Shown in pieces: positions 24,644 through 31,452 of a stretch of 64,000 nucleotides of DNA. The notes under the pieces were generated by a model. The model was not told where the DNA came from. It searched no databases and saw only the letters and a list, made by a program, of their open reading frames with translations. This DNA comes from Ruminococcus sp. (GTDB lineage Bacteria > Bacillota_A > Clostridia > Oscillospirales > Ruminococcaceae). Each line of letters starts with the position of its first letter. Position 1 is the stretch's first letter. The stretch covers positions 1-64,000 of the forward strand of contig NZ_JAEEMU010000035.1 in the NCBI RefSeq assembly GCF_016283395.1, in the 5' to 3' direction. The position numbers and the translations under genes are program-made.

Positions 24644-25663
24644 ATGAAATTTGTAGTTAAAAAAGAGGAAGAGCAAGATGTTTTGGAATATATGCGTAGC
24701 ATAAGTAACATTCCAAAATACGAACCGATGGAAACAACTCTTGTTGAATGGTGCGAATATTGGCTACAGACAAGAGCTAACAATCTCAAGGAGTCGACAC
24801 GTTCATCATATGAAGCGGTGATTAAAAACCACATTAAGCGTGTATTCAAGGACATGAGACTTGATGAAGTGACTTCAGAAGATGTACAACTCTTTATTAA
24901 TAGCCTGATTATAGGCTATCAATTACCTGAGCCATTAAACCCTAAAACAATAAGAAACATTCACGGCGTACTTCATAAGGCGCTTAATGTTGCTGTAACG
25001 CTCAATTATATTGAATTCAATATCGCAAAAGATATCGTTTTGCCTCATGTTGAAAAAAAGCCGCAAAATCCTTTGAATGATATTCAACTTGAAAAGTTCT
25101 TTGATAGAATAAAATGTCATGAAAAAGCCGATATTTACAAATTCGACCTTTTAACAGGATTAAGAGAGTCGGAATTAATAGGACTTACAGTGGACTGCTT
25201 CAATAGAGAAGAAAGGACATTAAATGTATATCGACAGCTTACTTATAATAAAAGAAAACATATATATGAATTCACATCCTTAAAGAACAGCAAATCTCGT
25301 GTTCTAAGCCTTACACAACAAGCATATGAGCTTCTATGCAAATATTGCCCAGATTCTATTGTATATAATAAAGATGTTTTTATTTTCAAAAACAGAGAGG
25401 GTGAACACTTTACCCCAGCTGCTCTATACAATTCACTAAAGAAAGTTATGAGATCTATTGGTTATCCCAAAGTAACTTTTCACGATCTGCGACATACTCA
25501 TGCAGTATTATCGTTGAAAGCTGGAATGGATATAAAAACACTTCAATATAATATGGGACACTATTCAGCAGCTTTTACTCTTGACGTATATGGACACTGT
25601 TTGGATGAAATGCGTATATACGGTGCAGAACAGCTTGGCGATTACATGAAAAAATTTGAATAA
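24644..25663 (+). CDS. int: tyrosine-type site-specific integrase
   Basis: 339 residues. The N-terminal core-binding domain (about 25-125) is followed by a catalytic domain with Arg in TGLRESELIGL (about 173), HDLRH (about 280-284), GH and Tyr in DVYGH (about 318). It would integrate and excise the element at the adjacent tRNA-end att site. GGAGG precedes the ATG. No excisionase gene is recognised next to it. Confidence 0.95.
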   Translation: MKFVVKKEEEQDVLEYMRSISNIPKYEPMETTLVEWCEYWLQTRANNLKESTRSSYEAVIKNHIKRVFKDMRLDEVTSEDVQLFINSLIIGYQLPEPLNPKTIRNIHGVLHKALNVAVTLNYIEFNIAKDIVLPHVEKKPQNPLNDIQLEKFFDRIKCHEKADIYKFDLLTGLRESELIGLTVDCFNREERTLNVYRQLTYNKRKHIYEFTSLKNSKSRVLSLTQQAYELLCKYCPDSIVYNKDVFIFKNREGEHFTPAALYNSLKKVMRSIGYPKVTFHDLRHTHAVLSLKAGMDIKTLQYNMGHYSAAFTLDVYGHCLDEMRIYGAEQLGDYMKKFE

Positions 25664-25681
25664 GTTGCTATTTGTAGCAAC
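25664..25681. repeat. 18-bp interrupted palindrome, intergenic copy 1
   Basis: GTTGCTATTTGTAGCAAC starts directly after the integrase stop codon, with TT instead of AA in the centre. It is the first of about 24 sites in the element. Confidence 0.75.
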
Positions 25682-25716
25682 AACTATAGGTTATTCTCCT
25701 CTATGGGGTTTATAAC

Positions 25717-25778
25717 ATCACGGATGGTGGTTGCAACACACAAAGGGCAGTTGAGCCTTCTCTGCCCTGTTCCGTGAT
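25717..25778. other. structured region upstream of parA
   Basis: ATCACGGA (25717-25724) pairs with TCCGTGAT (25771-25778), and inside AGGGCAG (25744-25750) pairs with CTGCCCT (25762-25768). A TATAAT at 25797-25802 follows. It may be an RNA hairpin, an origin-type structure or an operator. Function unknown. Confidence 0.5.
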
Positions 25779-25837
25779 TACATACATAAAAGAAGGTATA
25801 ATATAACGCACAGAAATGTGCAGAAAGAAGGCTCGTT

Positions 25838-26515
25838 ATGAATAAAACACGAAGAATAGGTATTTATAACAACAAAGGTGGCGTAGCAAAAACAACATCA
25901 GTTATAAACATTGCTTACGCATTTGCAAAGAAAGGTAAGCGTGTACTTGTTGTGGATTGTGATAATCAGGAGAACTGCTTCTCATTTTTCTTTTCAAATC
26001 AGTCCACAAAAGAAGTATTTGATACAGAATATGACGGTATTCTGCATACAACGTGGCAGAAATACATTTCTATGGACGTTGCTACTTGTAACAACGACTA
26101 TGATTATATCCTGTTTGACCTTCCCCCAGCTTTGAGCGATGAAGTTAAGCAGATAATACAGCACCTCGATGAAGTATATGTACCTACAATGCTTGGTGAA
26201 TTTGAGATACAAGGCTTAAAAAAGGTTACTGACGAAATCAATAATCAGGGAACAAAGCTCGGTGGTATCTTTGTTACTATGTTTCAAGCAAAGAATGATA
26301 AGGAACTTATTGAGGAATTCCGCACAGTACTCAAAAATCGTCTTATGAATACAGTTATTCCATTTTCAACTACTGTTCGTGAATCTCAGAAAGCTGGGCT
26401 TCCGATAGAAGCGTACTTTCTTAAAAGAAATGTACCGCAAATTGGTACATCATGGAAAATAGTAAATGCGTACAATAGTCTTGCAGATGAGATACTGAGG
26501 GAGGTAGAAGCATGA
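25838..26515 (+). CDS. parA: ParA-family ATPase
   Basis: 225 residues. The deviant Walker A motif NNKGGVAKTT is at the N-terminus, followed by LVVDCDNQ and DYILFDLPPA. It is a short ParA without an N-terminal HTH, as in partition systems where ParB does the DNA binding. It likely helps keep or position the excised element. AAGAAGG precedes the ATG. It overlaps parB by 4 nt. An in-frame 18-bp palindrome copy (26078-26095) encodes VATCNN. Confidence 0.92.
   Translation: MNKTRRIGIYNNKGGVAKTTSVINIAYAFAKKGKRVLVVDCDNQENCFSFFFSNQSTKEVFDTEYDGILHTTWQKYISMDVATCNNDYDYILFDLPPALSDEVKQIIQHLDEVYVPTMLGEFEIQGLKKVTDEINNQGTKLGGIFVTMFQAKNDKELIEEFRTVLKNRLMNTVIPFSTTVRESQKAGLPIEAYFLKRNVPQIGTSWKIVNAYNSLADEILREVEA
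26078..26095. repeat. 18-bp palindrome inside parA
   Basis: GTTGCTACTTGTAACAAC, one mismatch between arms, TT centre, in frame with parA. Confidence 0.7.
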
Positions 26516-27507
26516 AAAAAAGTATGTTAGATAACTTAAAAGCAGTCGTATCAAACACTCTTACCGATGATATAAAGATGATTGATATTGATGAGCTGCA
26601 TGAGTCAGCCGATAATTTCTTTGTCGTAGAGCATATTGAACAGTTTGCTCAGACAATACTCGGTCAGGGTGGTGTTAAGGATAACCTTATTGTAAGGCCA
26701 CTAAAAACAGGCGGTTATGAAATAATAAGTGGTCATCGCCGCAGAGCTGCTGTTCAGTATCTCCTTGATAAAGGTGAGAACATAGCTCGTGTTCTCCCCT
26801 GTCTTGTTCAGAACTATGCCGATGAAGATGATAAAATGCTTGACCTTATACTTATGAATGTTTCGGCAAGGCAGATTTCCGATCAGGAACTTTGGAAGTG
26901 CTATGAAACGCTCGATAAGATTTTAAAAGAGAAAAAGGATAAGGGTGAGTATTACGGCAGACTTCGTGACGATATTGCAAATACACTTGGCGTATCAGCT
27001 TCACAGGTTGGAAAAATGCAGAATGTAGATAAAAACGCAATTGAACCTGTAAAAGCAGCCGTTGCAAGTGGAGAATTATCAATAAGTACTGCAAATGAGA
27101 TAGCAAAGCTTGATAAAGAGGAGCAGAGTAAGATTACCGATCTCAGCAAAGTACAGCCAAAGGATATAAAAAAGAAAGTAGTTGAGAAGCCCGTTGTTAC
27201 AAGTAGCAACGATGATAGTTCAGACTATGACGATGATGAGGAAGTCCTCGACACAAGTATTGATGATGAACCTGAACTTCAGGCAAAGTTAAGAGAAGCA
27301 GTAAAACGTACCAATGATGAAACAGCCGTTGCTACAAATAGCAACGATGACAAATATACTACAATTGCTATGAAAGGATACTTACTGCTTGCAGCTGAAG
27401 AAGCTTCTTTTTCAGTAGAGCAGATAAATGCTCTTTTGGGTGGTATAATGAAAGCTCTTAAAAATTACGATAAAGCAGAAGCTGAGAATAAGTTCCTTTC
27501 AAGATAA
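26512..27507 (+). CDS. parB: ParB-family partition protein
   Basis: 331 residues. The N-terminal ParB domain has the CTP-binding-type box SGHRRRAA (about residues 74-81). It is followed by a helix-turn-helix region (about 145-215, DIANTLGVSASQVGKMQNVD). An acidic linker leads to a C-terminal helical part. The linker holds two in-frame palindrome copies (27193-27210 and 27328-27345) encoding VVTSSND and VATNSND. The ATGA overlap with parA shows an operon. The scattered palindromes are plausible binding sites for this protein. Confidence 0.93.
   Translation: MKKSMLDNLKAVVSNTLTDDIKMIDIDELHESADNFFVVEHIEQFAQTILGQGGVKDNLIVRPLKTGGYEIISGHRRRAAVQYLLDKGENIARVLPCLVQNYADEDDKMLDLILMNVSARQISDQELWKCYETLDKILKEKKDKGEYYGRLRDDIANTLGVSASQVGKMQNVDKNAIEPVKAAVASGELSISTANEIAKLDKEEQSKITDLSKVQPKDIKKKVVEKPVVTSSNDDSSDYDDDEEVLDTSIDDEPELQAKLREAVKRTNDETAVATNSNDDKYTTIAMKGYLLLAAEEASFSVEQINALLGGIMKALKNYDKAEAENKFLSR
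27193..27345. repeat. two 18-bp palindromes inside parB
   Basis: GTTGTTACAAGTAGCAAC at 27193-27210 and GTTGCTACAAATAGCAAC at 27328-27345, both in the GTT-first reading frame. Confidence 0.8.
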
Positions 27508-27576
27508 AAAAACAAAGTTATTTGGAAGAACCGACGAAACAGCCACTAAAGATTTTCAGTAAATGAGGACGTTTAC

Positions 27577-27700
27577 TTGAAATATAATGTTGGTGATTTC
27601 TTTGACTCGCATAACTATGAAAGCTCCAGTGAAACAGTTACAAATGTAACAACAGTAATTGACGGTACAGAGTAAGAGCTTGTACCAAGAGGAGAATAAA
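27577..27700 (+). pseudogene. remnant of a small protein related to the next gene's C-terminus
   Basis: An open frame reads LKYNVGDFFDSHNYESSSE...VIDGTE then stop, followed in frame by ELVPRGE. The next gene (27702-28031) ends INGTEYDLVPRGE, and the DNA around 27662-27708 repeats that of 27981-28027. A Tyr codon has become TAA here. There is no good start codon. An imperfect palindrome GTTAC/GTAAC lies at 27637-27650. Confidence 0.4.
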
Positions 27701-27701
27701 A

Positions 27702-28031
27702 ATGGATATATTATTAATCATTCCAATTATATTGTTCCTTATATCATGCTTTGCTGTCTATGCCTTTTTCAGTGTGCTTTCTCAATGGAAGAAAGAAACA
27801 GATGAAAGTTGGAATACGAGCTATATGCAGCGAACAATAGGATTAGGAATAATCTTTATAGGCACATTAATTTCGTCTATAGTAATATTACGTATGATGT
27901 ATAACAGTCAATCTTCTGGAAGCAATGTTCAGGAAACAACAGCTGCAACAGATCAACTAACAACTTATCAGACAACCGAAATCAATGGAACAGAGTACGA
28001 TCTTGTACCAAGAGGAGAATATAATGGATAA
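27702..28031 (+). CDS. small two-helix membrane protein, unknown function
   Basis: 109 residues. Hydrophobic helices lie at about 2-24 and 47-66, followed by a Thr/Gln-rich tail ending in INGTEYDLVPRGE. GAGGAG precedes the ATG. No family recognised. The repeated tail in the upstream remnant suggests a past tandem duplication. Confidence 0.65.
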   Translation: MDILLIIPIILFLISCFAVYAFFSVLSQWKKETDESWNTSYMQRTIGLGIIFIGTLISSIVILRMMYNSQSSGSNVQETTAATDQLTTYQTTEINGTEYDLVPRGEYNG

Positions 28032-28052
28032 ATAAAATAAGGAGCTTTTACA

Positions 28053-28206
28053 ATGATATTTACCGCAATTTTTAAAAACAGGGAAATGGATTGATGAAGC
28101 AATATGCTTCGAGCAAATAGTTGGTGCAATTACTGCTTGTTTAATTGCAAAATTAATTCCTGTTGCAATAGTATTTATCGGATTTGTAAGAGTGGATAGC
28201 TTATGA
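28053..28206 (+). pseudogene. frameshifted small membrane protein
   Basis: An AAGGAG is followed by ATG at 28053, which reads only 13 codons. A second frame then runs uninterrupted to TGA at 28204-28206, giving PQFLKTGKWIDEAICFEQ... with a hydrophobic helix AITACLIAKLIPVAIVFIGF. A single indel near 28060-28075 would join them. A hairpin AAGCGTAC/GTACGCTT (28237-28262) follows. Confidence 0.4.
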
Positions 28207-28309
28207 TTGAAGGATAAAGAGAAATAAGCATTGTTTAAGCGTACTGAACTTTCGGTACGCTTGATAGAGTGCTTATGCACAAAAATAAAGAAACAAAGGA
28301 GGAATAGTT

Positions 28310-28576
28310 ATGACCGATGAAGAAAGAAGAAATGGCATGAGAGTGTTAAAATCCGTAGAAATTGGAATAAGAGAAGTTGAAAAGCAAACAAACATTAAGA
28401 TACTGGCTTGTTCCAGTATTATAAGCAATCAATCTTCCGATATAGTATGTTTCACTGGATATAATGAAATAAGGTACGAATTGCCGTATCAGGTGTTCAT
28501 GACTATTCCTGAGAAACGTATCATCATTGAAGTTGCGAGAGCTTTGACAATTGTATTTAATGACTACGGACAGTAA
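28310..28576 (+). CDS. hypothetical protein
   Basis: 88 residues, soluble, no recognised domain. AAAGGAGGA lies 7 nt before the ATG. It is followed directly by two intergenic palindrome copies and the ssb gene. Confidence 0.65.
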   Translation: MTDEERRNGMRVLKSVEIGIREVEKQTNIKILACSSIISNQSSDIVCFTGYNEIRYELPYQVFMTIPEKRIIIEVARALTIVFNDYGQ

Positions 28577-28577
28577 A

Positions 28578-28647
28578 ATTGCTACAAGTAGCAATTGTTA
28601 AGGCTGTTCGATTAGTTCAAGTCAATTACGTTGCTACAAATAGCAAC
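28578..28647. repeat. two intergenic 18-bp palindromes upstream of ssb
   Basis: ATTGCTACAAGTAGCAAT (28578-28595) has both end bases changed together, so symmetry is kept. GTTGCTACAAATAGCAAC (28630-28647) is extended by AC/GT on each side. The starts are 52 bp apart, about five helical turns. Confidence 0.8.
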
Positions 28648-28680
28648 GTAAAAACAATATAAAAAACGGAGGTATGAATT

Positions 28681-29079
28681 ATGAACAAAGCAATTATTAT
28701 GGGTAGACTTTCCGCCGATCCTGAACTCAGGAAAACAGAGAGTGGCATTTCAACGTGTCGTTTCACTGTTGCCGTTCAGGAGGACTATAAGAACAAGGAC
28801 GGTTCAAGAGACGTTGATTTTATCAACTGTAAAGCATGGCGTTCTACTGCGGAGTATGTAAGCAAATACTTTAAGAAAGGTAGCAGAATAGCCGTTATAG
28901 GAAAGAACAAGTGTGACGTTTACGATAAGAACGGTGAAAAACAGTATTACAACTATGTCAAAGCTGAAAGCGTCGAATTTGCTGGATATAATAAGCCTGC
29001 ATCTGGCACAGCAGATGAAGCTGACAGGGATTTCCCAGCAGAGTTTGATGAGATAATATCTGAGGACTCGCCGTTCTAA
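28681..29079 (+). CDS. ssb: single-stranded DNA-binding protein
   Basis: 132 residues. An OB-fold with NKAIIMGRLSADPELR at the start, then FINCKAWRSTAEYVSKYFKKG. A disordered linker ends in the acidic tip EDSPF used to recruit partner proteins. Probably coats single-stranded element DNA during transfer and replication. Confidence 0.95.
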   Translation: MNKAIIMGRLSADPELRKTESGISTCRFTVAVQEDYKNKDGSRDVDFINCKAWRSTAEYVSKYFKKGSRIAVIGKNKCDVYDKNGEKQYYNYVKAESVEFAGYNKPASGTADEADRDFPAEFDEIISEDSPF

Positions 29080-29089
29080 GACTTGCTAC

Positions 29090-29118
29090 TTGACTTCACA
29101 GTGACGATATGATATAAT
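29090..29118 (+). promoter_or_regulatory. internal promoter
   Basis: TTGACT (29090-29095), 17 bp, TATAAT (29113-29118). It lies just before the small membrane protein at 29158. Confidence 0.75.
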
Positions 29119-29157
29119 TTGTTTAATATATTTTTCTTTTCGAGGAGGTAGCAAAAT

Positions 29158-29379
29158 ATGGGTAAACAAATCAAAGATGTAGGTACTCTTTTTATGGTAA
29201 TAGGTGCAGTTCTTGCCCTTGCTATCATATTTGTATTAGTTGCTGGAGACTCATCGCCGCTTGGCAGATTTGTTAATCACAACTTCTTTTTCATCACTGT
29301 AGGCGGTCTTTTATCTTTTCTGATAGGCATTATTGTCCGTAGCATTGGTAAATCTAAGGAAGCAAAAGAGCAAAAATAA
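29158..29379 (+). CDS. small two-helix membrane protein
   Basis: 73 residues with two hydrophobic segments (about 11-31 and 41-61) and a Lys/Glu-rich tail. GAGGAGG precedes the ATG. It has its own promoter and a terminator at 29402-29434, so it is a separate transcription unit inside the element. Function unknown. Confidence 0.7.
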   Translation: MGKQIKDVGTLFMVIGAVLALAIIFVLVAGDSSPLGRFVNHNFFFITVGGLLSFLIGIIVRSIGKSKEAKEQK

Positions 29380-29401
29380 AACATAATAGAATACATATTA
29401 T

Positions 29402-29434
29402 AAAAGCTTTAGTATAAATACTAAAGCTTTTTTT
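29402..29434 (+). terminator. intrinsic terminator
   Basis: AAAAGCTTTAGTA (29402-29414) pairs with TACTAAAGCTTTT (29419-29431) and T continues. It separates the small gene from the transfer operon. Confidence 0.85.
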
Positions 29435-29457
29435 ATACCCAAACGGAGGTGGTACTA

Positions 29458-31449
29458 ATGAATATGAGTGACGATATAGCTGGTGCAGTTATACAGGCTA
29501 CTTCAAAAGGTGTCGAAGAAGCATTTCGTACATCAGGATCAGTGATGAAAGCAATATATAAGTTGCTACATTTCATAGCTGAACGTGACAGAGAAAAAAG
29601 GCGGCAGAAGACTGATGTAACTAATAAAGAGATTACTGAACTCAAAAATGGGAAAGTTTCAATTAAGGATTTAACGTCCTATTGTAGAAGTAGAGGAGAT
29701 CAGCTCGTTACATCAGATATAGCAATAACAAAAGAAGATATGCATTATATAGCATCAGAAGCGAAGAAATACGGCGTTCCTGTTGCTTTCAGAAATGAAA
29801 AAGGCAAAGATAACGTATATGTTTTTTTTAAAAAAGGTGATATGTCGATATTTAATCAGATAATTACCGAAAATATGAAAGAAAAGGTTGCGACAAGACC
29901 GCAGGAGCTTTCAAACTTCAAGTGCAAGGAATGGGAGATACCATTTATTAACGCAGAACTGTCAAGACTTGATCTTTCGGCACAATTTGCAAAGATGAAA
30001 AATGGCGAGTATATGGCACTTTATGAAGCCAAAGATGCAAAAGCAATTGAAATCGCTCGTTCTGAGTTTGTTCGCAAAGCTAATGAAGTCGAGAACAACC
30101 TTGAATTTTCAAAAGATAATGATGGGTTCTTTAATATCAAAGATAAAATATCAGGTAATTCCCGTTCCTTTGACGATACTCCAAACAAGAAGTTTATCGC
30201 CCGTGAATTGCAGAAGTATTTTGGCTACGATGAAAACAAAGCTAATATAGCAGCACAGAAATTCGGAAATGAAATGCTTTCTGGTGACGCCAAAACGCAA
30301 TATTTTGCAGATAGTCCTCTTAATGATTTTTCTTATGCATCACAGGTTTCATGGGAGAAAGAAGATGTTCTTGCAAAGGCTTATGAGTGCTACTATGTTA
30401 CACCAAGGGAAGATGGAATATCCAGAGTGGTATATCAAAAAGATGACGGAAGTATAGCTGTTCTTAATCCACCACAGCAAACCAAAAAGCAAATGAGAAA
30501 TATTCTTAAAAACGAGCTCGGTATAACGGATGTCAACGAACAGAATGCTCTTATTGATAAAGCTGAACACATTTCTACAGAAAATGCGAAATTCAGGAAT
30601 GTAAACGGCAATATTGAAGATATTCGCATTCATAAAGTTTCTTTTGAAAAAAGTGCATTTGATATGACAAATACAGCTGTAGTTTCAGGTATGCTTAGAA
30701 CTGACGAAGCTGGTAATACATATACTAAAACGCAGCCGATTGATAGTGTATCAACTGAAATAATAAGAACAGACAATAATGCATTTAAAGTCAAAAGTAC
30801 AGCTACAGTAACAGAAACAGATCAGAATGGGCAGCAACACAGTTTACCACAAATGCAACAAAGAATACTTTCTTTTTCAAATAAGAAAACTGCTCTGGAG
30901 GAGCTAAAAGAGATGTACATATCTCAGGGCGTTCCAGAAGCAGCTGCAAAAGATATGGCAAAAAATGTTTACCATAAAGCTGAACTACAAAATGCCGTCC
31001 CTATTTTTGGCGTTAAGAAGATAAATGATACATCTTTTGTATTTATGAGAGGTAACAAGACGGTAGAGGTATCTATTGTTGATCGTGACGAAGCAGAGAG
31101 AACGCTGTCATCTGAATTTGATATTTCTGATAAAACCTCATCAGTTCTTATTGATAAGGCTGAAGAACTCGTTGTTACAAGTAACAACGTTGATACTCAG
31201 GTTGATACAAATATCAACGATGCAAATGCAGATAGTGACGTTGCTACAAGTAGCAACGAAAAGATTGACGTTGATTTAAGCTCTGAACGAAGTAGTACAG
31301 CTTCCATTAACGGTCACGAATTACATCCAGAGGGTAATATTCTCTCTGAACAGGCTGATAAAATATCGGATAACATCAATAAAACCGCTGATAAGCTGAA
31401 AGATGTAGCTGAAAAATTTGAGGAAGTTTCCTCACGGGGAGGTAGATAA
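29458..31449 (+). CDS. PcfB/DUF3801-like protein, partner of the coupling protein
   Basis: 663 residues. The first 150 or so resemble PcfB (DUF3801): a short helix region with AFRTSGSVMKAIYKLLHFIAE, then VTSDIAITKEDMHYIASEAKKYGVPVAFR. PcfB works with the PcfC/VirD4 coupling protein at the membrane, and here the gene lies directly before that gene. The long remainder is unusual for the family, and its C-terminal tail holds three palindrome copies. GGAGG sets the start at ATG 29458. An upstream in-frame GTG at 29449 overlaps the ribosome site. Confidence 0.75.
   Translation: MNMSDDIAGAVIQATSKGVEEAFRTSGSVMKAIYKLLHFIAERDREKRRQKTDVTNKEITELKNGKVSIKDLTSYCRSRGDQLVTSDIAITKEDMHYIASEAKKYGVPVAFRNEKGKDNVYVFFKKGDMSIFNQIITENMKEKVATRPQELSNFKCKEWEIPFINAELSRLDLSAQFAKMKNGEYMALYEAKDAKAIEIARSEFVRKANEVENNLEFSKDNDGFFNIKDKISGNSRSFDDTPNKKFIARELQKYFGYDENKANIAAQKFGNEMLSGDAKTQYFADSPLNDFSYASQVSWEKEDVLAKAYECYYVTPREDGISRVVYQKDDGSIAVLNPPQQTKKQMRNILKNELGITDVNEQNALIDKAEHISTENAKFRNVNGNIEDIRIHKVSFEKSAFDMTNTAVVSGMLRTDEAGNTYTKTQPIDSVSTEIIRTDNNAFKVKSTATVTETDQNGQQHSLPQMQQRILSFSNKKTALEELKEMYISQGVPEAAAKDMAKNVYHKAELQNAVPIFGVKKINDTSFVFMRGNKTVEVSIVDRDEAERTLSSEFDISDKTSSVLIDKAEELVVTSNNVDTQVDTNINDANADSDVATSSNEKIDVDLSSERSSTASINGHELHPEGNILSEQADKISDNINKTADKLKDVAEKFEEVSSRGGR
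31171..31257. repeat. three palindromes in the PcfB-like gene
   Basis: GTTGTTACAAGTAACAAC (31171-31188), GTTGATACAAATATCAAC (31201-31218) and GTTGCTACAAGTAGCAAC (31240-31257). Each pairs with itself although position 5 of the arm is T, A and C in turn. The first two are 30 bp apart. Confidence 0.85.
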
Positions 31450-31452
31450 TAT

